Positions 43,287-52,769 of a DNA stretch of 64,000 nt are shown here, piece after piece. A program made the position numbers and the translations under genes. The notes under the pieces were generated by a model. It was not told where the DNA came from. It saw only the letters and a program-made list of their open reading frames with translations, and searched no databases. The DNA comes from Pokkaliibacter plantistimulans (lineage in GTDB: Bacteria; Pseudomonadota; Gammaproteobacteria; Pseudomonadales; Balneatricaceae). Every line of letters begins with the position of its first letter. Position 1 is the stretch's first letter. The stretch spans positions 930,001 through 994,000 of the forward strand of contig NZ_CP177354.1 in NCBI RefSeq assembly GCF_046844695.1, in the 5' to 3' direction.

Positions 43287-46200
43287 ATGAAGACAGGTTT
43301 GTACAACGCAGCAGAGTTTAAAGATAACTGCGGCTTTGGTCTCATGGCTCATCTGAAAGGAAAGCCCAGCCACGAAGTGCTGCAACGTTCCATCGAGGCC
43401 TTGGCCTGCATGACCCACCGTGGTGGTATTGCAGCCGATGGCAAGACCGGTGACGGCTGCGGTCTGCTGTTGCAGAAACCAGACGGTTTTCTGCGTGCAG
43501 TAGCCAAAGAGCAATTCGGGGTCAGCTTGTCTGCTCAGTATGGCGTGGGCATGGTGTTTCTCTCGCAGGATCCGGCCAAAGCCGAGATTGCTCGCGACAT
43601 AATGAATGCCAACATCAGAAAGCATGGCTTGCGTCTGATTGGCTGGCGTCAGGTACCTATTGATCCCTCTTGCCTGGGTACTATTGCGCAATCCTGTCTG
43701 CCCCGTATCGAGCAGGTATTTGTCGACTCCGACTGCCGTAGTGAGCAGGAGCTGAACATTCGTCTGTTCCTGGCCCGTCGTCAGACCGCCAGCCAGCTGC
43801 TGGGCAAGGATCCTGACTACTACTGCTGCTCCATGTCTGCCAGCGTGCTGTCCTACAAAGGGCTGATGATGCCGGCGGATTTGCCCGTGTTCTATAAAGA
43901 CCTGGGCGATAAGCGACTGGAAACCTCCATCTGTACTTTCCACCAGCGCTTCTCCACCAACACCCTGCCACGCTGGCCGCTGGCGCAGCCTTTCCGTGTG
44001 ATGGCGCACAACGGTGAAATCAACACCATCGAGGGTAACCGTAACTGGGCCCGTGCGCGGGTATCCAAGTTCACCTGCGAAGCTATTCCTGACTTCAGCG
44101 AGATCGAACCGGTGGTCAACACCCACGGTTCAGACTCTTCCACGCTGGATAACATGCTGGAAATCCTCATGATCGGTGGCATGGATATCTTCCGTGCCGT
44201 ACGCATGCTGATTCCGCCAGCATGGCAGAACTGGGAGACTATGGATCCCGATCTGCGTGCTTTCTATGAATACAACTCCATGCACATGGAGCCCTGGGAC
44301 GGTCCTGCGGGGATCGTGCTGAACACTGGTCGTCATGCGATCTGTATGCTTGACCGTAATGGCCTGCGTCCGTCGCGCTGGGTACTGACCAAGAACGACC
44401 TGTTCTGCTGTGCCTCCGAGATCGGCGTATACGATTACAACCCTGAAGACGTCGTGGCCAAAGGCCGTGTCGGGCCGGGCCGTATCGTTGCGGTGGACAC
44501 CAGCACAGGAGAGATCCTCGAGTCCGAGGACATCGACAACCGACTGAAAGTACGTCAGCCCTATCGCAAATGGCTGCGTGAGAACGCACTGCGTATCGAA
44601 GGCCTGTTGACCGATGCCGATCAGGCTTTTGAAGACTTCGACGCTGATGAACTGAAGACCTACATGAAGCAGTTCCACGTCACCTTCGAAGAACGTGACC
44701 AGATTCTGCGACCTCTGGCTGAAACCGGTATGGAAGCCGTAGGTTCCATGGGTGATGACACGCCGATGGCGGTACTGTCGTCTAAGACCCGTGTGCTCTA
44801 TGACTTCTTCCGTCAGCAGTTTGCTCAGGTAACCAACCCTCCCATCGACCCGCTGCGTGAAGCGGTGGTAATGTCACTGGATACCTGCCTCGGCCCGGAA
44901 AAGAACGTTTTCGTTGAGCTGCCTGATCACGCCAACCGCATCAAGCTGTCCTCGCCGGTGCTGTCGGCGAAGAAATTTGCTCGGCTGCTGCACATGGACC
45001 GCCCCGGCTATGGCGTGAAGAAGCTGATGCTGCATTACGATCCTGCCCAGACCTCGTTGCAGGCAGCGGTCGAACAGCTGTGCAAAGACGCCGAAGTGAC
45101 CGTCCGTGACGAAGGCACTGTGCTGCTGATTCTGTCGGATCGTGATATCGAGAAGGGCAAGCTACCCATCCATGCCTTGATGGCGACGGGCGCAGTCCAT
45201 CATTACCTGACCGAGAAAGGTCTGCGTTGTGACTGTAACCTGATCATCGACACGGCGACGGCACGTGATACCCATCACTTTGCCTGTCTGATTGGCTTTG
45301 GTGCGTCAGCGGTGTATCCCTACCTGAGCTACCGGGTGATCAATGACATGATCAGCCAGGGTACAGTGCTGGGCAATCCGGTGGACTGTCACCGCAACTA
45401 TCGCAAGGGTATCAACAAGGGCCTGATGAAAATCATGTCCAAGATGGGTATCTCCAGCATCGCCTCCTATCGTGGCGCGCAGCTGTTTGAAGCGGTGGGT
45501 GTTGGTAGCGATGTGGTGGGAATGTGCTTCAAAGGGGTGCCGAGCCGTATCGAAGGTGCGCGCTTTGAACACTTCCAGCAGGAAACCCAGCAGCTGCACG
45601 ATGTGGCCTGGACCCTGCGCAAGCCGATTGCTCATGGCGGTCTGCTCAAGCATCACCACGAAGGCGAATACCATGCCTTCAACCCTGATGTAGTCAAATA
45701 CCTGCAACAGGCTGTGGAGTCTGGCGACTACAGCGTTTATCGAGATTACGCCGGTCTGGTCAATGGCCGTGGCGTGGCGACGATCCGTGATCTGCTGAAA
45801 CTGAAGGCGGATGTCACCCCGATTCCTCTGGAAGAAGTGGAGCCGATCGAAGCCATTCTGCGTCGTTTTGACTCTGCCGGTATGTCCCTCGGGGCGTTGT
45901 CACCCGAGGCTCACGAAGCGCTGGCTCAGGCCATGAACGAACTGGGTTGCCGCAGTAACTCCGGTGAGGGTGGCGAAGACCCTGCGCGTCACGGCACGAT
46001 TCGCCGCTCCAAAATCAAGCAGATTGCTTCGGGCCGTTTTGGTGTGACTCCAGAGTATCTGGTGAATGCTGAAGTGCTGCAGATCAAGGTGGCTCAGGGT
46101 GCCAAGCCCGGTGAAGGTGGCCAGTTGCCCGGTGGTAAGGTTAACGATCTGATCGCACGCCTGCGCTATTCCGTCCCCGGCGTGACGCTGATTTCGCCAC

Positions 46201-47744
46201 CACCGCACCATGACATCTACTCTATCGAAGACCTGGCGCAGCTGATTTTTGATCTCAAGCAGGTCAACCCTGAAGCGCTGGTATCCGTGAAGCTGGTATC
46301 GCGTCCTGGCGTTGGCACCATCGCTGCCGGTGTGGCCAAAACCTACGCCGATCTGATCACTATTTCCGGTTATGACGGCGGCACCGCCGCCAGCCCTATT
46401 ACCTCTATTCGCTATGCCGGTTCACCGTGGGAACTGGGTCTGGCGGAAACCCATCAGACCCTGCGTGGCAACGACCTGCGTGGCAAGGTGCGGGTACAGA
46501 CAGACGGTGGTCTGAAGACCGGTCTGGACGTGGTCAAGGCGGCCATGCTGGGTGCCGAGAGCTTTGGTTTCGGTACCACGCCGATGGTAGCGATGGGCTG
46601 TAAATACCTGAAAATCTGTCACCTCAACAACTGTGCGACCGGTGTGGCCACCCAGAACCAGTCACTGCGTGACAAGCATTTCCGCGGCACCGTGGAAATG
46701 GTGAAGCACTTCTTCCGCTTTGTCGCCATGGAAACCCGTGAGTGGATGGCCCAGGTCGGTGTGCGCACACTGGAAGAGCTGGTGGGTCGTGTTGATCTGC
46801 TGGAAGCCCATGCCGGTCTGACCGACAAGCATGCCGCACTGGATCTGTCGCCCATCCTCTCGGACGGTGGTGTACCTGCTGACAAGCCTCATACCTGTCA
46901 GCTGGAACGTAACGAACCGTTTGATGCAGGTGTGCTGAATAGTCAGATGCTGGAAGCGGCCAAAGCGGCCATTGAAGGTAAGCTGGGCGGTGAGTTCGAC
47001 TTTGTCACCACCAACTGCGACCGTTCACTGGGTGCCCGTACCTCCGGTTATATTGCCCGCCACCACGGCAACCAGGGCATGGCCTCTGCGCCCATCCGTT
47101 TCAACTTCAAAGGGGTGGCTGGCCAGTCCTTCGGGGTATGGAACGCCGGTGGTCAGGAGTTGTATCTCGAAGGTGATGCCAACGACTACGTGGGCAAGGG
47201 GATGACCGGCGGCAAGCTGGTGATTCGTCCGCCCAGGGAAAGCACCTTCGCTTCGCAGGAAACCTCCATAGTAGGTAACACCTGTCTGTACGGTGCGACT
47301 GGCGGTAAGCTGTTTGCTGCGGGTTGCGCTGGTGAGCGTTTCGCTGTGCGTAACTCCGGTGCTCATGCCGTTATCGAAGGTGCCGGTGATCACTGCTGTG
47401 AATACATGACAGGTGGTCTGGTGGTGGTGCTGGGTGAAACCGGGTTCAACTTCGGTGCAGGTATGACCGGTGGTTTTGCCTATGTACTGGATCAGGACCG
47501 CAGTTTCGTCGACAAGTACAACCATGAGCTGGTGGATATTCACCGTATTGCCAACGAAAGCATGGAACAGTATCGAGGCCACCTGCGCAGCGTACTGGAA
47601 GAGTATGTAGCGGAAACCCAGAGTGCCTGGGGTCAGCATATCCTCGACGAGTTCGACACCTTTATCGAACGTTTCTGGCTGGTCAAACCCAAGGCGGCCG
47701 GCCTTGGACAGCTGCTGACCCAGGTCCGCAGCCGTCCTGAATAA
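43287..47744 (+). CDS. gltB: Glutamate synthase (NADPH) large subunit
   Basis: A 1485-residue enzyme that transfers the glutamine amide to 2-oxoglutarate, giving two glutamates. After a 14-residue propeptide, Cys15 (DNCGFGLMAHLKG) becomes the N-terminal nucleophile of the class II glutaminase domain (to about 430). A central domain, the FMN-binding synthase domain (about 820-1190) and the C-terminal GXGXG helix (about 1230-1440) follow. Cysteines of the 3Fe-4S cluster are in GCKYLKICHLNNCATG. Works with GltD as the alpha subunit of the GOGAT complex, the main ammonia-assimilation route with glutamine synthetase. Confidence 0.97.
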   Translation: MKTGLYNAAEFKDNCGFGLMAHLKGKPSHEVLQRSIEALACMTHRGGIAADGKTGDGCGLLLQKPDGFLRAVAKEQFGVSLSAQYGVGMVFLSQDPAKAEIARDIMNANIRKHGLRLIGWRQVPIDPSCLGTIAQSCLPRIEQVFVDSDCRSEQELNIRLFLARRQTASQLLGKDPDYYCCSMSASVLSYKGLMMPADLPVFYKDLGDKRLETSICTFHQRFSTNTLPRWPLAQPFRVMAHNGEINTIEGNRNWARARVSKFTCEAIPDFSEIEPVVNTHGSDSSTLDNMLEILMIGGMDIFRAVRMLIPPAWQNWETMDPDLRAFYEYNSMHMEPWDGPAGIVLNTGRHAICMLDRNGLRPSRWVLTKNDLFCCASEIGVYDYNPEDVVAKGRVGPGRIVAVDTSTGEILESEDIDNRLKVRQPYRKWLRENALRIEGLLTDADQAFEDFDADELKTYMKQFHVTFEERDQILRPLAETGMEAVGSMGDDTPMAVLSSKTRVLYDFFRQQFAQVTNPPIDPLREAVVMSLDTCLGPEKNVFVELPDHANRIKLSSPVLSAKKFARLLHMDRPGYGVKKLMLHYDPAQTSLQAAVEQLCKDAEVTVRDEGTVLLILSDRDIEKGKLPIHALMATGAVHHYLTEKGLRCDCNLIIDTATARDTHHFACLIGFGASAVYPYLSYRVINDMISQGTVLGNPVDCHRNYRKGINKGLMKIMSKMGISSIASYRGAQLFEAVGVGSDVVGMCFKGVPSRIEGARFEHFQQETQQLHDVAWTLRKPIAHGGLLKHHHEGEYHAFNPDVVKYLQQAVESGDYSVYRDYAGLVNGRGVATIRDLLKLKADVTPIPLEEVEPIEAILRRFDSAGMSLGALSPEAHEALAQAMNELGCRSNSGEGGEDPARHGTIRRSKIKQIASGRFGVTPEYLVNAEVLQIKVAQGAKPGEGGQLPGGKVNDLIARLRYSVPGVTLISPPPHHDIYSIEDLAQLIFDLKQVNPEALVSVKLVSRPGVGTIAAGVAKTYADLITISGYDGGTAASPITSIRYAGSPWELGLAETHQTLRGNDLRGKVRVQTDGGLKTGLDVVKAAMLGAESFGFGTTPMVAMGCKYLKICHLNNCATGVATQNQSLRDKHFRGTVEMVKHFFRFVAMETREWMAQVGVRTLEELVGRVDLLEAHAGLTDKHAALDLSPILSDGGVPADKPHTCQLERNEPFDAGVLNSQMLEAAKAAIEGKLGGEFDFVTTNCDRSLGARTSGYIARHHGNQGMASAPIRFNFKGVAGQSFGVWNAGGQELYLEGDANDYVGKGMTGGKLVIRPPRESTFASQETSIVGNTCLYGATGGKLFAAGCAGERFAVRNSGAHAVIEGAGDHCCEYMTGGLVVVLGETGFNFGAGMTGGFAYVLDQDRSFVDKYNHELVDIHRIANESMEQYRGHLRSVLEEYVAETQSAWGQHILDEFDTFIERFWLVKPKAAGLGQLLTQVRSRPE

Positions 47745-47748
47745 TACG

Positions 47749-47791
47749 CCCTGTCAGTAGGTGACCGGAGTGTGCTCCGGCCACCGCAGGG
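47749..47791 (+). other. Structured gltB-gltD intercistronic element
   Basis: GTGACCGGAG and CTCCGGCCAC (47761-47784, one mismatch) form a hairpin with a TGTG loop, enclosed by CCCTG (47749-47753) and CAGGG (47787-47791). There is no T-run, so it probably affects mRNA stability or the ratio of the two subunits and does not terminate. The gap between the genes is 115 bases. Confidence 0.45.
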
Positions 47792-47859
47792 TACAGAATC
47801 GACGTGATTAAAAGGGACTGGCCCGTGTGCCTGTTCCGCAGTAATGAGGTGAAAGTAAC

Positions 47860-49290
47860 ATGGCAGAACGTTTGGATAACGTTTTCCAGTTCGTCGATGT
47901 AGGCCGCCAGGACCCCAACAAGAAGCTGGCCCGCAAACGCAAGAAAGAATTCACAGAAATCTACGAACTGTTCAAACCGGAAGAGGCATCGCCTCAGGCT
48001 CATCGCTGCCTGAGTTGCGGTAACCCCTACTGCTCATGGAAGTGCCCGGTTCATAACCATATTCCCGACTGGCTGAAACTGGTCAGTGAAGGCAACGTGC
48101 TGAAAGCGGCTGAGCTGATGCACCAGACCAACTCCCTGCCGGAAGTGTGTGGCCGGGTGTGCCCACAGGATCGCCTGTGTGAAGGTGCCTGTACGCTGAA
48201 TGATGGCTTTGGTGCGGTGACTATCGGCTCGGTAGAAAAGTACGCAACCGATACCGCCTTTGCCATGGGCTGGCGCCCTGACATGTCCCGTGTGGTCTGG
48301 ACCGACAAGAAGGTCGCCATCGTCGGCGCAGGTCCAGCGGGTCTGGGCTGTGCTGACATTCTGGTGCGTAACGGCGTCAAACCGGTGGTGTTCGACCGCA
48401 ACCCTGAAATCGGCGGCCTGCTGACCTTCGGTATTCCTGAGTTCAAGCTGGAAAAGAATGTCATGTCCCGTCGCCGTGAGATTTTCGAATCCATGGGCGT
48501 CGAGTTCCGTCTGAACACCGATATTGGCAAGGACATCAGCTTCCAGGAGTTGATGGACAGCTATGATGCGGTGTTCCTCGGTATGGGTACCTACACCTAT
48601 ATGAAAGGCGGCTTCCCCGGCGAAGAACTGGGTGGCGTCTATGAGGCGTTGCCTTATCTGATCTCCAACGTGAACCGCTGCCTGGGCTTCGAGAAGGATG
48701 CTGCTGACTTCATTGATATGAAGGGCAAGAAGGTTGTGGTGCTGGGTGGTGGTGATACCGCCATGGACTGTACCCGTACCGCTATCCGCCAGGGCGCATC
48801 TACCGTGACTTGCGCTTATCGTCGCGATGCCAAGAATATGCCCGGTTCACGCCGTGAAGTGGCTAACGCCAAAGAAGAAGGCGTGAAGTTCAAGTACAAC
48901 GTACAGCCCGTGGAACTGGTGGGTGACAACGGTCGCGTCACGGGGGTGAAAGTGGTGCTGACCGAGCTCGGCGAGCCGGACGCCCATGGCCGTCGCAGCC
49001 CGGTAGTGGTGCCCGGCAGTGAGGAAATCCTTGAAGCTGATGCCGTTCTGATCGCCTTCGGTTTCCGTCCCAGCCCGGCTGCCTGGTTTGATGACTTCAA
49101 CATCGGCCTGGACAACCGTGGTCGTGTGGTTGCACCTGAAACCCCCAGCGCTGGCCAGCATTACTTCCAGACCAGCAACCCGAAAATCTTCGCCGGTGGC
49201 GATATGGTGCGTGGTTCTGATCTGGTGGTGACAGCCATTGCCGAAGGCCGTAAAGCGGCGGAAGGCATCATGGACTTCCTCGAAGTCTGA
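47860..49290 (+). CDS. gltD: Glutamate synthase (NADPH) small subunit
   Basis: A 476-residue flavoprotein that feeds NADPH electrons to GltB. The N-terminal domain has iron-sulfur cysteines Cys50, Cys53, Cys58, Cys62 (CLSCGNPYCSWKC) and a second group in CGRVCPQDRLCEGAC. Then come the FAD-binding VAIVGAGPAGLGCAD and the NADPH-binding VVVLGGGDTAMDCTR, and the late GGDMVRGSDLVVTAI. Preceded by GAGGTGAAAG as ribosome site. Closed by the terminator at 49341. Confidence 0.97.
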   Translation: MAERLDNVFQFVDVGRQDPNKKLARKRKKEFTEIYELFKPEEASPQAHRCLSCGNPYCSWKCPVHNHIPDWLKLVSEGNVLKAAELMHQTNSLPEVCGRVCPQDRLCEGACTLNDGFGAVTIGSVEKYATDTAFAMGWRPDMSRVVWTDKKVAIVGAGPAGLGCADILVRNGVKPVVFDRNPEIGGLLTFGIPEFKLEKNVMSRRREIFESMGVEFRLNTDIGKDISFQELMDSYDAVFLGMGTYTYMKGGFPGEELGGVYEALPYLISNVNRCLGFEKDAADFIDMKGKKVVVLGGGDTAMDCTRTAIRQGASTVTCAYRRDAKNMPGSRREVANAKEEGVKFKYNVQPVELVGDNGRVTGVKVVLTELGEPDAHGRRSPVVVPGSEEILEADAVLIAFGFRPSPAAWFDDFNIGLDNRGRVVAPETPSAGQHYFQTSNPKIFAGGDMVRGSDLVVTAIAEGRKAAEGIMDFLEV

Positions 49291-49340
49291 CGCCCCGTTT
49301 CTGCTACTGTCGCGCAGGTAACACCTGTGTGACGCAAACG

Positions 49341-49377
49341 ACCCTCCCGCCTTCAGGCCGGAGGGTTTTTTGTTTTG
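49341..49377 (+). terminator. Rho-independent terminator of gltBD
   Basis: ACCCTCC-C-GCC and GGC-C-GGAGGGT pair around TTCA with one mismatch, followed by TTTTTTGTTTTG. Confidence 0.9.
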
Positions 49378-49602
49378 TTTCAGTGGTCAGAGTGTCTAAT
49401 TACAAGATTGAAACGTTTCGGCGTTGCGATACTTCGAACTTGCTGCCTCTATCGATGGTTATTAGCCAGCTGAATTTGCTGAAAAAGAGCGAAACTACGG
49501 TAAAAAATCTGGATGGGGCGGTGCTAGGCTGGTCAATAGCCCTAGTAGTCTGCAATGACGGATAGGGGCTCCTGAACAACAATAATCACCAGGAGACCAG
49601 CC

Positions 49603-50715
49603 ATGCTTGTCGGCATACCCAAAGAAATCAAAAACCATGAATACCGTATCGGCATGACCCCGGCAGGGGTGCGTGAACTGGTGGCTGCCGGCCATCAGGT
49701 GCTGATCGAACATAACGGCGGCGCCGCTATCGGTCTGACCGATGCAATGTACGAAGCCGCCGGTGCCAGTATTGTCGATACCGCGCAGGAAGTGTTTTCC
49801 CGTGCTGAGCTGATCGTCAAGGTTAAGGAACCACAGCCCATCGAATGCCGCATGCTCAGTCCGGGGCAGGTGCTGTTTACCTACCTGCATCTGGCGCCTG
49901 ATCCCGAGCAGGCCCGGCTGCTGATCGAGTCCCAGGCCATCGCTATCGCCTACGAAACCGTCACCGACAGCCATCATGGCCTGCCACTGCTGGCACCCAT
50001 GAGTGAGGTGGCGGGCCGCATGGCGATACAGGCCGGGGCCCACTGTCTGGAAAAGGCACAGGGTGGGCTGGGCATGTTGCTGGGTGGGGTGCCCGGTGTG
50101 GCGCCTGCTAAAGTGGTGGTCATCGGCGGCGGTGTGGTCGGCACCAATGCGGCGCGGATGGCACTGGGACTGGGGGCGGATGTGACCATTCTCGATCGTT
50201 CCCTGACCCGCCTGAAGGAACTGGACGCGCTGTACGGCCCGGCGCTCAAGACCCTGTACTCGACCACAGAAACGCTGGAGCAGGAAGTCACCGCAGCAGA
50301 TCTGGTGATCGGTGCGGTGCTGATTCCCGGTGCTGCGGCGCCAAAGCTGGTCACCCGCGCCATGCTGGGCAGGATGAAGAAAGGAGCGGTACTGGTGGAT
50401 GTGGCGATCGATCAGGGCGGCTGCTTTGAAACTTCGCGGGCCACGACCCATCAGCAACCCACTTATGTCGAGGAAGGCGTGATCCATTACTGCGTGGCCA
50501 ATATGCCCGGCGGTGTGGCCCGGACGTCCACCTTTGCCCTGACCAACGCCACTCTGCCCTATGTACTGGCACTGGCCAGCAAGGGCTATCGGCAGGCATT
50601 GCAGGATGATGTGCACTTCCGCAATGGTCTGAATATCCACCGTGGGCAGGTGACGCATCAGGCGGTAGCGCGGGCACTGGGGTATGGATATGTGCCAGCG
50701 GCAGAGGTGATCTGA
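49603..50715 (+). CDS. ald: Alanine dehydrogenase
   Basis: A 370-residue NAD-dependent enzyme that interconverts alanine and pyruvate plus ammonia. The opening MLVGIPKEIKNHEYRIGMTP, the pyruvate-binding lysine in VKVKEPQ, the catalytic His in FTYLHLAPD, the NAD loop VVVIGGGVVGTNAAR and the late LVDVAIDQGGC are those of Ald; length matches the family (about 370). A ribosome site CAGGAGA lies eight bases upstream. Monocistronic, convergent with the P-type ATPase gene and sharing a bidirectional terminator. Located next to gltBD, it completes a nitrogen-handling group, but has its own transcript. Confidence 0.96.
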   Translation: MLVGIPKEIKNHEYRIGMTPAGVRELVAAGHQVLIEHNGGAAIGLTDAMYEAAGASIVDTAQEVFSRAELIVKVKEPQPIECRMLSPGQVLFTYLHLAPDPEQARLLIESQAIAIAYETVTDSHHGLPLLAPMSEVAGRMAIQAGAHCLEKAQGGLGMLLGGVPGVAPAKVVVIGGGVVGTNAARMALGLGADVTILDRSLTRLKELDALYGPALKTLYSTTETLEQEVTAADLVIGAVLIPGAAAPKLVTRAMLGRMKKGAVLVDVAIDQGGCFETSRATTHQQPTYVEEGVIHYCVANMPGGVARTSTFALTNATLPYVLALASKGYRQALQDDVHFRNGLNIHRGQVTHQAVARALGYGYVPAAEVI

Positions 50716-50756
50716 GTGCCCCCATAACCTAGGAGCCCTCTGAACGCTGAGCAGAC

Positions 50757-50794
50757 AAAACGGCCCGGAATGGCAGAGACACCCGGGCCGTTTT
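50757..50794. terminator. Bidirectional terminator, ald / P-type ATPase
   Basis: AAAACGGCCCGG and CCGGGCCGTTTT form a perfect 12-bp stem with a 14-base loop; A-run on one side and T-run on the other make it effective in both directions between the convergent genes. Confidence 0.9.
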
Positions 50795-50798
50795 CATA

Positions 50799-52769
50799 TC
50801 AGGGACTACGGACCGTCTGCTCTGAGTCGTGTAGTGGTTCATGAATCCGCAATAGTCGTCCGGCGTTCCCCAGCACAAACAGGGTGCTGAGGTTGTGCAG
50901 CACGGCGGCCAGCAGCGCGCCCGAGGCGCCCAGCCAGCCCATGGCGGCACAGGCGACGATCGCCAGCGTCCAGCCCAGACCGACAATGACATTGACCAGC
51001 AGGGTATGACGGCAGCGACGGCTGAGGCGAATACAGCTGGCCAGTCGGCGCAGATCATTGCCGATCAGCACAATGTCAGCCGAGGCCAGTGCAATCCCAG
51101 CCGCCTGCGAGCCCATGGCCACGCCCACCACCCCGGCCTTCAACGCCAGTGAGTCATTGATACCATCGCCCACCACCAGTGGTCGCAGCCCCCGCTGCAC
51201 TTCCTGCTGTACACAGTGCAACTTGTCGTGGGGCAGGGCCTGCGCCTGAATGCGGTCGATCCCCACCTCATGGGCGACAGCCGTGGCCACGCTCTGACGG
51301 TCACCGGTCAGCAGGGTCTGGTGTTGCAGGCCCAGCCGTCGCAGCTCCTGCAGAGCGCTGGCCGCCTCCGGCCTGACCCGGTCTGCCAGCAGCAGCCAGG
51401 CCAGAAACACCTCGCCCAGCGCCAGCCCGGCAACCGGGCCATCGTGCTCAGGCACTGCCGGAGTGATGATACCGAGCTGGCTAAACAGCTCCGGCCGCCC
51501 CAGTGCGGCGGGCTGACCATGATAGTCGGCTATCACCCCCAGCCCCTGCAGCTCCCGGCAGTGCTGCAGCGCGCCGTCGTCACTGGCGGCCAGCTGACTG
51601 CAGGCACGGCTGACTGGGTGGCTGCTGCTGGCGCCGAGGGTGGCAGCAAGGCGCAGGATGCTCTGCCGTTCACCACTGAATAACTGCATATCCTGCAGAT
51701 GCAGGGCGCCCAGTGTCAGGGTGCCGGTCTTGTCGAGGATCACCGAATTCACATCGGCCAGCTCCTCCAGAAACGCCGCATTGCGGATCAGCATGCCGTG
51801 GCGGGCTGCCACGACCACACCGGCAATGGCGGTGGCCGGAGCGGACAGCACCAGTGCGCAGGGGCAGGCGGCCACCAGTACGGCGAGCATGGCCTGCACA
51901 TCGTTGCTGAGGAACCAGGTCAGCGCCGCCAGTAGCAGCACCAGCGTCAGATAGCGCCCGGCGTAGCGTTCCAGCAGACGGGTAATGGGCGGTTTGCTGT
52001 GCTCGGCATCTTGCATCAGGGCGATCACCCGGCCGAGGGTGGAGGCATCGCCGGTACGGGTCACTTCAACTAGCAGCAGGCCGTCCAGATTGATGGCGCC
52101 GCCATAAACGTCGCTGCCTGCCTGTACTTCCTGGGGGACCGATTCACCGGTCAGGGGCGCGCAGTCAACGCTGGCCTGACCGCGCAGTACCCGGCCATCG
52201 GCGGCAATGCGATCACCGGCACGCACTTCGATCTGGTCGCCCGGCTGCAATTCGCTGTTATCCACTTCGCTGATCTGACCACTGCGTTCGATGCGCCGGG
52301 CCCGGCTGTGAGTCAGCTGCTGCAGCGCGGCAATGGCTTCCTGAGTACCGATGACGCTGCGCTCTTCCAGCAGATGGCCGAAGATCATGATTACCGGCAG
52401 CAGGGTGGCGGTCAGCATATCGCCGCTGGCCCAGGCCGCCAGCATGGCCAGCGCGATCAGCTGATCGGTGACGCCGTGCAGGCTGGGATGGCGCAGACTG
52501 TGCCAGCACTCGCGCAATACCGGCACGGCCACCAGTAACGAAGCGCAACCAAGCAGCAGCTGGCTGACGACCTGTTGTTGTGGCAGCCACCAGCGCCAGA
52601 TCAGTGCCAGACACAGCAGGCCGACGGCCAGCATGGCCAGCAGCAGCTGGCGTCCGGCCTGACGTTTTTCCGCCGCAGACAGCAGTTCGCCGGGGCCGAA
52701 GTGCAGGTGATGATGATCGTGGCCATCGTGATGAGAGGCGTGGCCATGGGCGTGATGGGCAGGGCTCAT
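50799..52769 (-). CDS. Heavy-metal P1B-type ATPase with His-rich N-terminus
   Basis: A 656-residue metal pump. The cytosolic N-terminus has 11 histidines in the first 23 residues and no HMA-type metal-binding domain. Membrane segments flank the actuator domain (TGES at 207-210), the CPC metal site in the membrane (302-304) and the phosphorylated DKTGTLT (Asp346); the HP locus is SSSHPVS, and the hinge reads GDGINDSLAL. CPC is found in pumps for Zn/Cd/Pb and for Cu; the His-rich tail would suit zinc, nickel or cobalt. Substrate remains open. It is the last gene of a four-gene cluster and overlaps the preceding SPFH gene by four bases (ATGA), so it is translated together with it. Confidence 0.92.
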   Translation of the reverse strand: MSPAHHAHGHASHHDGHDHHHLHFGPGELLSAAEKRQAGRQLLLAMLAVGLLCLALIWRWWLPQQQVVSQLLLGCASLLVAVPVLRECWHSLRHPSLHGVTDQLIALAMLAAWASGDMLTATLLPVIMIFGHLLEERSVIGTQEAIAALQQLTHSRARRIERSGQISEVDNSELQPGDQIEVRAGDRIAADGRVLRGQASVDCAPLTGESVPQEVQAGSDVYGGAINLDGLLLVEVTRTGDASTLGRVIALMQDAEHSKPPITRLLERYAGRYLTLVLLLAALTWFLSNDVQAMLAVLVAACPCALVLSAPATAIAGVVVAARHGMLIRNAAFLEELADVNSVILDKTGTLTLGALHLQDMQLFSGERQSILRLAATLGASSSHPVSRACSQLAASDDGALQHCRELQGLGVIADYHGQPAALGRPELFSQLGIITPAVPEHDGPVAGLALGEVFLAWLLLADRVRPEAASALQELRRLGLQHQTLLTGDRQSVATAVAHEVGIDRIQAQALPHDKLHCVQQEVQRGLRPLVVGDGINDSLALKAGVVGVAMGSQAAGIALASADIVLIGNDLRRLASCIRLSRRCRHTLLVNVIVGLGWTLAIVACAAMGWLGASGALLAAVLHNLSTLFVLGNAGRLLRIHEPLHDSEQTVRSP

